From positions 434,001 through 498,000 of the forward strand of contig OY723258.1 of assembly GCA_963210315.1 (NCBI GenBank): a stretch of 64,000 bases of DNA, written 5' to 3'. Shown one piece after another: positions 52,331-62,315 of the stretch. Source of the DNA: Rhynchopus euleeides. Its lineage: Eukaryota; Euglenozoa; Diplonemea; Diplonemida; Diplonemidae. A program made the position numbers and the translations under genes. The notes beneath the pieces are model-generated. The model saw nothing but the letters and a program-made list of their open reading frames with translations. It was not told the DNA's origin and did no database searches. Numbering within the stretch: position 1 is the stretch's first letter; each line of letters starts with the position of its first letter.

Positions 52331-54424
52331 CTAGTCCCCATGCAGGACGCGGAACGTGCCTGAGGCAGTCTTGATGACAGCACCCTCGTCGCGCAGCTTC
52401 TGCAGGGCACACTCCGTGCCTTCCCGATCCAGCCCCGCAGCGCTGCCGAGGGATTGCAGCTCTGAAAGCGTCATGCTGTCGGCACACCGCGAGCGGGTCA
52501 GCGCACGCAACAGGGCCAACGCCTGCTTCTTTGTGGCGCCACCCCTGCGACCGGGCTTCAGGGCAGCGACCTTGTCGTGCCTGCCTGATGCAGCGCTGCG
52601 CAGCTCTAGCAGCAGCTCCATGGCATCGAGGATGTGCTGCCGCGTGACAACACTGCTGAGCTCGATACGCGCACGCGCCTGGCTCAGCCGCACCAGAGTC
52701 GAGGCAAACCTCTCGTCGACAGCACCGCCCAGATCAGCCCCCGCCCCGCCATGCTGCGCCTCCTCGCGCTGCCTCAGGCGCCTGCAGAACGCAGACAGGG
52801 CCGCAGCCCCCTCCTCGGAGAAGCGCGGAGACACGCCGCGGGTCAGCGCCAGCAGCTGCCGCACCAGCTCCACAGGCATCGGCTCGAACTCCGCCCTGTC
52901 CACCTCCAGGCGCCGGTGCAGCGGCAGGCGCGGGTCATGCGACACAATGCTGATGGCACGCGTGTTCTGCGACGCCGTCTCACTCCGCATACCCCTCGCC
53001 TGGCCTGCTGTGTAGGCATCCATCACGAAGGCCGCGATGTCCGCATCCTCTCTGTCATCACGCGTGTCCGCCACAGGGACAGCTATATCAAACCCCTGCA
53101 GCAGGGCGGGGCAGAGCCTGGAGAAGCACGCGTCATGCCGCGACGGCGCAGCCACGCCTGCGCCACGCGAAGCCGCCGCAATGACCGTGCCGCCGCAGGG
53201 CACCATGGCATGGCCTGCCGCGGTGTCGAGGCGGAGCTCGCCCGACCCACACACCTGCACCAGGCAGCGCTGCACTGCAGGCTTTGCAGCACCCAGGTCG
53301 TCGACACACAGGCACCCCTCGTGGGCTTCCCCTGCGGTGCCTGGGCAGGCCACGCCCTGGGCATCCACGCACGGCTGCAGCAGCAGGGGGTCCCTGCAGG
53401 ACACGTAGTGTCCGCGGTGCACTGCGGAGGCGGTGGAACGGAGGAAGGATGTCTTGCCTGTGGCCCGGTCGCCGACCAGAAGGACGCTGATCTCGCCGCG
53501 GTAGAGCTGCCCTGCGTTGGCGCGTGTGCATCCCCCGACGAGGGCCAGCAGCAGGCAGCATTTGACAAGCCCGTGCCCCACGACACCCGGGAAGGCGGAG
53601 TTGGCGAGGAGGTGCAGCATGCTGGGGCGGTTGGCCTGCACCAGCCGCCGCAGCTCGCCCTCCCGGTCGGAGGGGGGTGCGGGGCAGCCGTGGGGGAGGG
53701 GGCGGGCGCTGATGACGCACACCCCCGCAGGGGGGCCGGGCCGCGCGATGCCCACCACGCGCAGCCCCTGGCCCACCTGCAGGGGGGCGGCGCAGGGGCC
53801 TGCTGCCCGCAGCGCATGCGACTGCACCGCGCCGCAGCCGTCGAAGGTGCGGAGGACTGCGGACACCGCCACGGCACGCACGCATGCCAGCTGTGAAAAG
53901 CTCGTCCCGCCGCAGCCGCCGCAGGACTCGGGCTGACGGAGGCAGCCGGCGTAGCGCACGCAGCGCTCCTCCGCGCCGCAGCGCGTGCAGCGCAGCAGCA
54001 GCTCCGTGGGGGTGTCGTGCTGCGACACCGCGACGACGACGCCTTCGAGGCGCACCAGCGCAGGGGTGCTGCCCGCAGCGGTGGCAAAGGCGCGCAGGTC
54101 GGGCACGGTGGCCGTGTCGACGGAGGGGCGGACCACGCACAGCGCCTGCCCCCGCGAGCAGCGCACAGAGAGGGCGAAGCCAAGGCATGCCAGGACTGCG
54201 TCTGGCTCAGACAGCAGCCCGTCGCCGACTGCGCGGTGGAGTGTGGGGAAGTCCAGCGCAGCCTCGCAGCGCCACGGCGTGCAGGGGCTGAGGCGTGCCG
54301 CCTCGGCCTCCACCAGCGGTCTTGTGCGGGCCAGGAGGTCCTGTGTCCAGGGGCCTGGGGGGAAGGGGCAGAACAGGCTCCATGCATCCAGCTCAGGCTC
54401 CCGCAGGGCAGCAGCGGCGGGCAT
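52331..54424 (-). CDS. divergent MCM-family AAA+ helicase (MCM8/9-like)
   Basis: 697 residues. The N-terminal OB region carries a CTRC...CGGC zinc finger (about 146-171). The AAA+ core starts with FPGVVGHGLVKCCLLLALVGG (the MCM I-G-H...K signature). Walker A is GDRATGKT (318-325), Walker B GCLCVDDLGAAK (370-381), sensor 1 GGTVIAAASRG (about 411-420). The arginine-finger motif normally written LLSRFD is LLQGFDIAVPVADTRDDRED (441-460), so the Arg is replaced by Gly; Walker B has Asp-Asp instead of Asp-Glu. The C-terminus ends in a winged-helix-like segment (TLSELQSLGSAAGLDREGTE). The core length suits MCM8 or MCM9, which work in homologous recombination, rather than replicative MCM2-7. The altered residues suggest weak or partner-dependent ATPase activity. 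Paralogue identity is uncertain. Confidence 0.8.
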   Translation of the reverse strand: MPAAAALREPELDAWSLFCPFPPGPWTQDLLARTRPLVEAEAARLSPCTPWRCEAALDFPTLHRAVGDGLLSEPDAVLACLGFALSVRCSRGQALCVVRPSVDTATVPDLRAFATAAGSTPALVRLEGVVVAVSQHDTPTELLLRCTRCGAEERCVRYAGCLRQPESCGGCGGTSFSQLACVRAVAVSAVLRTFDGCGAVQSHALRAAGPCAAPLQVGQGLRVVGIARPGPPAGVCVISARPLPHGCPAPPSDREGELRRLVQANRPSMLHLLANSAFPGVVGHGLVKCCLLLALVGGCTRANAGQLYRGEISVLLVGDRATGKTSFLRSTASAVHRGHYVSCRDPLLLQPCVDAQGVACPGTAGEAHEGCLCVDDLGAAKPAVQRCLVQVCGSGELRLDTAAGHAMVPCGGTVIAAASRGAGVAAPSRHDACFSRLCPALLQGFDIAVPVADTRDDREDADIAAFVMDAYTAGQARGMRSETASQNTRAISIVSHDPRLPLHRRLEVDRAEFEPMPVELVRQLLALTRGVSPRFSEEGAAALSAFCRRLRQREEAQHGGAGADLGGAVDERFASTLVRLSQARARIELSSVVTRQHILDAMELLLELRSAASGRHDKVAALKPGRRGGATKKQALALLRALTRSRCADSMTLSELQSLGSAAGLDREGTECALQKLRDEGAVIKTASGTFRVLHGD

Positions 54425-54581
54425 GCCTGGGCCAAGGCTTGAGGGGGCCGCAACCTGTTGGGGGTGGTGCAGGGCTGTAAATAAGGTTTGGGGGTCAGGA
54501 GTCGGGAGTCGGGAGTCGGTTATTTACAGTCACCTAAGGTACCTGGGGTGGGGGGCTGGGGGGGACGGGCGGTCTCAAACC

Positions 54582-54935
54582 CTACTCAATCCTGCACGCA
54601 TCCTGTAGTACGGCCACCTCTGCCGTGGAGAGTCCCATGGACCCTCCAGCAGTCGCCCACCATTCGGTCAGGGCGGACTGACTCGGCGCTTGCGGGGTCT
54701 TCCCGCGTGCGAGGTGGTCCGCGAAGAAGCACGCGACGCACAGCGCCATGTTGGCTGTCCCAGCCAACCCCCCACTTCGCCCGCAGCGCCCCACACGCTG
54801 CGAGCACCTCACTCACGGCAGCAGTATTTGGCTGCATAGCTCTCAGTATTTCCCGTGCATGCAGCGCATGCATCCACAAATTTTGTGGATGCATCCACAC
54901 ACAGCCTGGAGCTCCGAAGCCCTGCATGCAGGCCT
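54582..54935 (-). pseudogene. broken coding remnant inside element H
   Basis: Two overlapping minus-strand frames read like one protein C-terminus split by a frameshift near 54760: REILRAMQPNTAAVSEVLAA...ALRAKWGVG in one, then CVACFFADHLARGKTPQAPS...LSTAEVAVLQDACRIE and a stop in the other. The composition is protein-like, but I do not recognise a family. Confidence 0.3.
54868..54894. repeat. perfect 13-bp palindrome
   Basis: ATGCATCCACAAA and TTTGTGGATGCAT with a single-base loop, within a patch of repeated GTGGATGCAT words (to about 55040). Confidence 0.8.
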
Positions 54936-55577
54936 GCCTGCAGTGGATGAATGCCTGTATGCCAAATCAAAAATCCATTTTTTGACATTTTCGGGCATCC
55001 CTGGATGCCGTGGATGCATGCATGGATGCATCCACACCATCCACGGCCCCACTGAGAGCTATGTTGGCTGTGAGTCAAACACTACTGCCTCTACCTGAGG
55101 CATGTTTTGTGTCGCAACAGTTGCGTCACATGTGTGACGCATCTGTGTGGAGTGTGTGTGGTTGTGCACGTGTGCGCTGTGGTATGCTCAACCACCTGAT
55201 GGGGGCGGAACACAACTCTTCTTGGGAGCTGCCAGGATCTGGCAAAAGGGGCGGGAAAGGGGCGCCGTATTCACAGCAGTGGTTTGGCAATGAACTCACC
55301 CCAGTTCAGAGACCGGTAATGAAGAAGATGACTGGGAGGCACACACCATGTCCCACCCAGCGGGACCCCCACACCCCCACCCACCCATCGGGACCCCCCC
55401 TCCTCGGGTGTTCCAAAAACCCTTTCTTTTGAATATTTGGAGTCTGTGCGGATCGCAGTGGGGTCATTTTGGCCATGGGGTGCCTAATACCGCACATTCC
55501 CTAAGGGAAGCAAGGCAACCCTCCCAATCCCAAAAAATCCGGCGCGAGTCGGGAGTCGGGAGTCGGCCTTATTTACA

Positions 55578-56266
55578 CCCCTGGGGTGGTGGGGGGTGTG
55601 GGGGAAATATGCAAGCGAAGATCAATTTGCCTGATGCCGGTTGGCGTGTGTGCTCACACGCATCGCAGAGAGGCAAAAAGGCAGATTTTCGGTTTGCCAC
55701 CCGCACAGCGCTGCCCAGCAATCCTTTTCCACTGCAACAAGGATCTTGCTAACGTGACAAATCGAGGGGGTGGTGTGCGGAGGGGGGCGGAGGGGGAGGG
55801 GCTTACCATGCCACGCATTACCCCCACAGCAAGCACCACGCGTGTTTAGACCTGGTGGATGATGTGGGCGGCATCGCGCGCCCACACCCCCAGGCGACAG
55901 CGCAAGCCCGTTGGCTGAGCTGCTGGCAAACGTGGCGCCACATGGCCAGTCCCCACGACATGCGGGAACCTTGTTGTACGTTGAACCGGGTTTTGAAGGT
56001 GTACCAGAGATAGAGGCCAGATGCTAGAAGAGGAAAGGGGTGATGAGGTGGAGGGCACAGGGCAACAGAGTGCCATCCCAGACACTATGGCCCTTTTTGG
56101 CGTTGGCCGTCCAGCAGCCTAACCTAAAGGATGGCCAGGCAGTGACGTGCTGTGTCGCTTGTCGAATCCAGCAGGGGATACCAACAGGGGCGAGGGGGCA
56201 CAACAAAGGAGGTGTCAGCGGGCAGCGGGGCCTGTGCCTGTGTCACGCATTCGAGATGCGCGACCT
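55578..56266. other. intergenic, no gene seen
   Basis: About 690 bp between element H and the SDR gene end. No motif-bearing frame or repeat was recognised. Confidence 0.5.
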
Positions 56267-57089
56267 TTACGGCTTCGGGGGAAGCGCCAGACGCAGTGTG
56301 ATCTCCTCAGGCACACAGCCAGCCGACAGCGTGAAGGGGAGCATCGCCACGTCTGCGAGGTCCGACGGCTGGATCATGCGCTCCCTGAGGAAGTCCTCTG
56401 GGACGAACTGCCCAACCATCTCTGTGGATACCATGCCGGGGTTGATGGCCATCACCTTCACGTTGTGGTGGCGCATTGAGGTGTAGATGGACCGCGACCA
56501 CCCCCACAGCGCGTGCTTGGATGCGGCGTAGGCAGCGAGGCCCCCATTCATGGGCTCAATGCCGCAAACAGAGGCAATGTTGATGATGACACCGCTCTTC
56601 TGCGCAACCATCTTCTCGCTCAGCTTGCGTGTCAGGCGCATCGGTGCGTCGACGTTGATGCGCATCATGCGGGCCCATGCATCCGGGTCGCCCTCAGTGG
56701 CATTTCCGGTCTCCAGCACACCGGCGTTGTTGACAATCGCGTCCACACCCTGGTGCTTCGTCTGCACCTCCTCGATCAGTGCGTCGACGTTCTTCGCCTC
56801 GCTGAGGTCACAGGCAATGCAGTGCACATCCCCACCGATGGCCGTCTGCACCTCCTCCAGGTTCGCAAGCTTCGACCCTGTGATCAGAACCTTGGCGCCA
56901 TTTTTTAACGTAGACCTGAGGGGAGGGGGGGAAGGTGTGTTGCAAGGGATGGCTTGGGGCCAAAGGGAAGTGCAGTGCAGTACAGACACACGTGAGTGTA
57001 GCCCTATAGCCCTGCAGGCATACCTCAGCGATGGCCTTGCCGATGCCACGGCTTGCGCCCGTCACGAGGATGGTCTTTCCAGCAAGCAT
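56267..57089 (-). pseudogene. short-chain dehydrogenase, intron-containing, likely frameshifted
   Basis: Exon 1 (57089-57024) encodes MLAGKTILVTGASRGIGKAI-AE, with the NAD(P)-binding TGxxxGIG motif. A 108-bp intron (57023-56916; GTATGC donor, C-rich tract, CCCTCAG acceptor) interrupts the next codon region. Exon 2 (56915-56267) continues the classical SDR: NNAG, an IINIAS Ser, YAASK (Tyr and Lys of the catalytic set) and INPGMVST. Exon 2 is 649 bp, and its first codons are out of frame with the rest: the run of six A (56901-56906) appears one base too long compared with the paralogue at 58541-59254, where EVYAKHSAKV is continuous. So either a one-base insertion disables this copy, a sequencing error is present, or splicing differs. 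An oxidoreductase of unknown substrate; otherwise well conserved. Confidence 0.65.
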
Positions 57090-57863
57090 TGTGTGTGTCT
57101 GTCTGGAGCTGGATGCAGGTGGTGCAGTGGGCACAGGGGCAGGGCACGCGGAAAGACTTGGTGGTGTGGTATTCACTGGAACCAAAAAAGGAAATACGCC
57201 AGGTAAAGCGAATGCTGGGAGGCATCGGGGACACCGCTTCCTCCACCTATTCTCAAACTGTAAATGGGCTTGAGCTCGGGCTCCCAGACTCGGGGACCCG
57301 GGCGGGATCCTGGGTATCACGGGATCCCGCCCGGGCCAAACCGTGGTTATTTGTTCGGATTCCTGCTTGGTACGCTCGGCCTCAGGGGGGTGCAACGCCT
57401 GTCCGAAACAAGCAGTAAGCCCGCTTTCGGGTGGAGCGACTCGGGCCGTCACGGACCATCGGGCTACTTAAGTCTCCGACCAGCCAACATCCGTTCTGTT
57501 TCCCAATAGCTTGTGACAAGGCTGTTGAGAACATCTCGAAACACACGTAAACATGGTCCACGACTGAAACAAAAGGCATGATACTTGGAGTTTGGTCTGG
57601 TATCGAGGTGTACCGAATTGACCCCCAAAACAGCCTCCCAACAAGCTTCACGCCCACCTCCCACTCGAAAGCAAACTGCAGGCACGCCGCTACAGAACTG
57701 CCTGCACAACCGCAAGGGCGCTGGATGCACCCCTTACAAGCTGTGATGTGTGCAGCACAAGCGTGCGCTTTCTGTCTGGGAGTCTTTGGTCAGACACAAG
57801 AGACAACACAAGATAAACATAGCAAGTGGTGTGGCTGAGCCAGAAAGTCAAGAAAAAGGCAGC
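57090..57863. other. intergenic spacer
   Basis: About 770 bp between the SDR gene and MITE copy 2. It includes a GGGATCC-CGCCCGGG inverted patch near 57300-57335. No gene is seen. Confidence 0.45.
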
Positions 57864-57865
57864 TA

Positions 57866-58230
57866 CCTGGGACCCCCCGTGTATAAGTCCCCCCCCCCTT
57901 ACCCCCGTGTTTAAGTCCCCCCCTGGGGGTCTGGCAGGGGGGGGACTTAAACACAGGGGGACCTAAACACGGGGGTGGGCTGGTCTGGAGGGTCATCAGG
58001 TGGCCCCTAGGCCCTCCAGGTGCTGTCAGAGTCGAAAAGTGGGGTGCCAAAAGTCCATCCGGACCGGAATTACCCCCCTACGACAGCAGAGGAAGAGGTC
58101 TTCTTGGTCTCCACTGTGCCACCCCCGTGTTTAAGCCCCCCCTGTGTTTAGGTCCGCCCCCCCCGTGTTTAAGTCCCCCCCGGCCGAAAATCGCCTCCAG
58201 GGGGGAGACTTAAACACGGGGGGTCCCAGG
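57866..58230. mobile_element. MITE copy 2, TA target duplication
   Basis: 365 bp, nearly identical to 45541-45904 and in the same orientation, with CCTGGGACC/GGTCCCAGG ends and TA on each side (57864-57865 and 58231-58232). It lies between the two SDR paralogues. Confidence 0.9.
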
Positions 58231-58540
58231 TATAAGGGTAGGGGGGGTAGTGAAGGTGGCAAAAAAGCAGTTGTAACTAGTACAAGGTCAAAGAAGTTTG
58301 AAACTAGTTTGAAGCTAGGTGAAGGTCGCCAAAGGTAGTTGTGAGATTGTTGAAAGACGTGAAATCAGCCACACCATGAAGGTCAAAAAATCATAAACCA
58401 CGGGAGACAGGAGTGACAGCACACCGCGTTTCTGTTGCCTTGGGCACTGCCCCGGACAGAAGCTAACATACGGAGGGGCAAAGGCAGGAGGAAACAACAG
58501 AGCTGTACATCCCCTACCCACACCAGCCCATTGCCAGCCC

Positions 58541-59254
58541 TTAAGCGCTCGGGAATGGCGACACTGTCAGGCGCAGTGTGATCTCCTCAGGCACACAGCC
58601 AGTCGACAGCGTGAAGGGGAGCATGGCCACATCTGCGATGTCCGACGGCTGGATCAGCCGCTCCTTGATGACACCTGGGAAGCCAGCTGCCATGTCCGTG
58701 GACACCAGGCCAGGGTTGATGGCCATCACCTTCACGTTGTGATGGCGCAGCGAGGTGTAGATGGACCGCGACCACCCCCACAGCGCGTGCTTGGATGCGG
58801 CGTAGGCGGCGGAGGTCCCGCTCATGGACTCCACGGCGGCAACAGAGGCAATGTTGATGACGGCACCGCTCTTCTGCGCAACCATCTTCTCGCTCAGCTT
58901 GCGTGTCAGGCGCATCGGTGCGTCGACGTTGATACGCATCATGCGGGCCCATGCGTCGGGGTCGCCCTCGGTGGCGTTTCCCTTCTCGTAGATCCCGGCA
59001 TTGTTGACGAGCGCGTCCACACCCTGGTGCTTCGTCAGCACCTCCTCGATCAGTGCGTCGACGTTCTTTGCCTCGCTGAGGTCGCAGGCAATGCAGTGCA
59101 CATCCCCACCGATGGCCTTCTGCACCTCCTGCAGGGTCGCAAGGCTCGACCCTGTGATCACCACCTTGGCGCTGTGCTTGGCGTACACCTCAGCGATGGC
59201 CTTGCCGATGCCACGGCTTGCACCCGTCACGAGGATAGTCTTTCCAGCAAGCAT
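58541..59254 (-). CDS. short-chain dehydrogenase/reductase, intact paralogue
   Basis: 237 residues from ATG 59254 in one exon. TGASRGIG (residues 10-17) binds NAD(P); NNAG, an INIAS Ser and YAASK provide the SDR catalytic set; INPGLVSTD follows. Length and motifs fit classical SDRs such as 3-oxoacyl-carrier-protein reductase or small-molecule carbonyl reductases; the substrate cannot be told. It is a tandem duplicate of the gene at 56267-57089 but lacks that gene's intron after residue 22, so one copy gained or lost it. The 5' leaders of the two genes are also similar (CACTGAACCACCTGCATCCA here), showing the duplication included upstream sequence. Confidence 0.88.
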   Translation of the reverse strand: MLAGKTILVTGASRGIGKAIAEVYAKHSAKVVITGSSLATLQEVQKAIGGDVHCIACDLSEAKNVDALIEEVLTKHQGVDALVNNAGIYEKGNATEGDPDAWARMMRINVDAPMRLTRKLSEKMVAQKSGAVINIASVAAVESMSGTSAAYAASKHALWGWSRSIYTSLRHHNVKVMAINPGLVSTDMAAGFPGVIKERLIQPSDIADVAMLPFTLSTGCVPEEITLRLTVSPFPSA

Positions 59255-60381
59255 TATTGTGCGTGTCTGTCTGAAGCTGGATGCAGGTGGTTCAGTGGGC
59301 ACAGGGGCAGGGCTATCCGTCGCACCAGGGTCGCAGCAAAGCGGGGTGGGGGTGGGGTGTCCGGGAGCCGGCACCACGGCTTACAGAATTCGTGCTGCCC
59401 TCCCTTTACCTTTTTGAAGGTTTCAGAATGCCTGTCCAGCAACTTGCAACAAAAATCAACCCGAACTACGCCTCGGTGAGCGCACACAGGGTGCATAGCA
59501 GTGGCGAGTGGTTCCGGCGCTGGATACACAAGAGGCATCGCGCTTCGGACCCGAGACTTCACTTTTGTGGTTGAGAACACACTTTGCGGCATCAAGGCTG
59601 TTGAGAAGTGGACTCCGCTCGCTTCACCCTCCACTCGGAGCGACAGGCGGCACAGGTGTATATTCTCCTGCGCCGCTTGGCCCCAACAAACTAGAACAAA
59701 TAACCAGGCAGATCAAGATAATGGTCTGCCGTCGTCATGCTGCGAACGCCTGCAGCATTCTATGCAACGGGAGGGAGACATCGCAAGCAAGGGGGGTTGT
59801 GCGAGGTGTGGAATGCACCCCCTGTGCCCCGCTGCGTGCTGCGCCACGCTGTATTGGGGACACAGAGGGTGCTCACGAGGAGGGCAAATCAAAGGGAAAT
59901 CAAAGACGTGAAAATAATGCCCCAATAGCAGTGTGCTACGGGGTGGAGGGGGAATGGCGAGTAAGTTGAGACGCGCTGGAACAAACACACGCGTGCTGAT
60001 TCTGGTTTTCTTGTTGAGTGCAGCAGCTCACCGAGCCTGGGTCAGATGACACCGCTGGTGTCCGACACACTTCCGGGCACGGTACAGTCCACTGTGTTGG
60101 GAGATAATGACACCCCAAGAGAACGGGTGATGTGCAAATGAAATATCAACCAAGTGCCCAATGCAGGGTGGCACCTGCAGTCATAACGGGCGATGCAAGG
60201 GCGTGGCAGGGGTGCCCAGGCGGCACAGGCAGTCCACAGGGTTGGGGTGCTGCGGCGCACCCCGCCTCCAGCGGACAGCGGGACCGTGGCTGGCACAACC
60301 AGCGACACGGGAGGGGAGGGGGGCCGCGGGCAGCGCCCGCAGCCAGCTGCTGCCCCCTCATCCGCATGCACGCTTGCAGCT
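59255..60381. other. intergenic, no gene seen
   Basis: About 1.1 kb between the GH5 stop and the SDR start. Short frames show no motif; no strong repeats. Confidence 0.5.
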
Positions 60382-61869
60382 CTACTGCCCGCAGGGGCCG
60401 CACTCCTGGGGGAAGCTTGTGGCGATGCTGTTGCGCGCAGCAGTGTCGCTCAGCCCGGTGCTCTTCATGTAGTCGATGCGCTGCCCGCAGGTGTAGCACC
60501 CGCCCTGGTCGTCGCGGCATGCCTGCGCATCCCACACGCTGGCACAGGTGCGTGCGGGGGGCGGCCCGGCTGCCCCCAGCACTCTGCATGTCCAGCTGGA
60601 GCTGCTGCGGCAGTTGCCATCAGGGCGGCACTGCGCGTACCACTGCGACATCTCGTAGCACGTCCACCCGGTGCGGCAGCAGGGGTTGCGCAGGCAGTTG
60701 CCCCAGCTGCTCACAGGGCTGCACTGCGCAGGTGGTGCAGGCTGCGGTGTGCGTGCGGGGGGCGACGGTGTGGACGGTGTCGGCGGTGTGGGTGGGGTGG
60801 GTGTGGTTGTGGAGGTTGGGGAGGGCGGCGCTGCGCACGTTGCGACGTTGGTCCGGATGTAGGCGCGGATGAAGGCACCGTGGCAGGACACGCTCTCCCA
60901 GGCACGGCTTCTGCAGGCGCCCGGCTGGAACGACGCAGAGGTCTCAGCCTTGTCTGCGATGCTCCACGCTGTCCAGCTCAGCTTCACCCCAGCTGACCCC
61001 GCCGAACGGAAAGTGTCGACGAAGCGGAACCCGTTCCGCAGGAACAGCCCATCATCCCCCGACGCGCCTGACGCGCCCCACTCGCTGACGAACACCGGGA
61101 TGCGCGACGCCTGCTGCACCACACGCGACAGCAGGCCCATGTGGTCCCCCGCGTAGAAGTGGAACACATACATCACGTTGTGCGGGCGTGCGACGGGGCG
61201 TGCTGCAGCCAGGTGGATGTCCTGGCTCCACGTCGGTGTGCCTGCAAGCACCACCGTCTGCGGGTCCTCTGCGCGGATGACGTCGATGATGCGGTTGTGG
61301 TAGCGCAGCACCGCATCCCACGACACGCGGTTGGGCTCGTTGGCAATCTCATACAGCACATGGGGGCTGTCGCGGTACCGCCGTGCAATGTCGCGCCAGA
61401 AGGACACTGCGCCGGAGTATGTCGCATCGTTCGGGTCGCCCGGCGTCAGCATGTGCCAGTCGATGATGACGTAGATCCCCAGCTCCTGCGTCCACTGCAC
61501 GATGTCCAGCACCTGCTGCTTGATGGAGGGGTCGGTGGCGTACCCACCCTCCCCGACGTACATCGACGCGCGGAACACGTTGATGCCCCACGTCTGAACC
61601 AGGTTAGCCAGGCTCTCACGCGTGTTGCACTGCGGGAACCAGTGCAGCCCGTGGCTGCTGACACCCATCAGCTGCACCGCCTCCCCGCGGCTCCCCACTA
61701 GCTGCACCCCGTCCAGCCGCAGCTTCCCGTGGCAGCGCGCAAACCCGGTGTTGTCCACGGCAGGCATGCTGCTGCTCAGCTGCGAGGGCCACTGTGCCGA
61801 AGACGGACACTGCCCCGACACCCCCACAAGCAGCGCTGCACAGCACAGCACAGCGGTGTGTCGCGCCAT
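60382..61869 (-). CDS. secreted GH5 endoglucanase with cysteine-rich C-terminal modules
   Basis: 495 residues from ATG 61869. Signal peptide MARHTAVLCCAALLVGVSGQ. Residues about 45-340 are a GH5 (subfamily 2-like) cellulase barrel: GVSSHGLHWFP, NVFRASMYV, VIIDWHML, YEIANEPN with acid/base E178, VMYVFHFYAG and PVFVSEWG with nucleophile E263, then LSWTAWSI. It hydrolyses internal beta-1,4-glucan bonds with retention. A Pro/Thr linker (349-381) leads to a cysteine-rich module, C383SPVSSWGNC...CC...GWTCYEMSQWYAQC, resembling a CBM1-like cellulose-binding knot with exposed aromatics. A second Cys-rich part (CASVWDAQACRDDQGGCYTC) follows. The modular layout is typical of secreted fungal and protist cellulases. 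Together with the GH3 gene it points to extracellular polysaccharide digestion. Confidence 0.92.
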   Translation of the reverse strand: MARHTAVLCCAALLVGVSGQCPSSAQWPSQLSSSMPAVDNTGFARCHGKLRLDGVQLVGSRGEAVQLMGVSSHGLHWFPQCNTRESLANLVQTWGINVFRASMYVGEGGYATDPSIKQQVLDIVQWTQELGIYVIIDWHMLTPGDPNDATYSGAVSFWRDIARRYRDSPHVLYEIANEPNRVSWDAVLRYHNRIIDVIRAEDPQTVVLAGTPTWSQDIHLAAARPVARPHNVMYVFHFYAGDHMGLLSRVVQQASRIPVFVSEWGASGASGDDGLFLRNGFRFVDTFRSAGSAGVKLSWTAWSIADKAETSASFQPGACRSRAWESVSCHGAFIRAYIRTNVATCAAPPSPTSTTTPTPPTPPTPSTPSPPARTPQPAPPAQCSPVSSWGNCLRNPCCRTGWTCYEMSQWYAQCRPDGNCRSSSSWTCRVLGAAGPPPARTCASVWDAQACRDDQGGCYTCGQRIDYMKSTGLSDTAARNSIATSFPQECGPCGQ

Positions 61870-62315
61870 AGTGATGCAACAGGCAAGGCAACGGGATGGT
61901 GTGTTGTGTCACGGAAACCTGCAGGTTGGCTGTGGTCTGTGGTGCTCTTCCGCACGGGGGGAGGACTCGCAACAGGCTCGAAACACAGACGCAAAACCAC
62001 CACGACACTGGACCCCAGGCACATGCCTGCAGGGCATCTCCCCCACCCTACTAAGACCGAGACGATGTGGCGTCTGACCTTGGCGAGGGGGGGTTTCCAT
62101 CCCAGCACATTCACACCACGGCACTGCCGAGACAGCCCGGCAGTGCAGCCACGACACTGCCTCTCCGCAGCTGGGCTCCCTCATCCCGTGCAGGGCTTCA
62201 ACCCGGCTTGGGTGGAAAGTGGTAAGTTTGCGCGAATCATCCGTTGCGGGGTTCAAGAAAGGTGGGGTGGTGGTGGGGGTAGGGGGGAGGCCTGCCAGAA
62301 GACAAGAGACGCCCT
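61870..62315. other. intergenic spacer
   Basis: 446 bp before the duplicated block. No gene is seen. Confidence 0.5.

Larger units (their letters stand above)
54476..55577. mobile_element. TIR element H with GAGTCGG words
   Basis: TGTAAATAAGG (54476-54486) is inverted at 55567-55577 (CCTTATTTACA). GGAGTCGGGAGTCGG tracts lie just inside both ends. The right part (55328-55500) is related to the interior of element A, including GTGCGGATCGCAGTGGGGTC. The middle has GTGGATGCATCCAC palindromes. No intact ORF. Confidence 0.6.
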
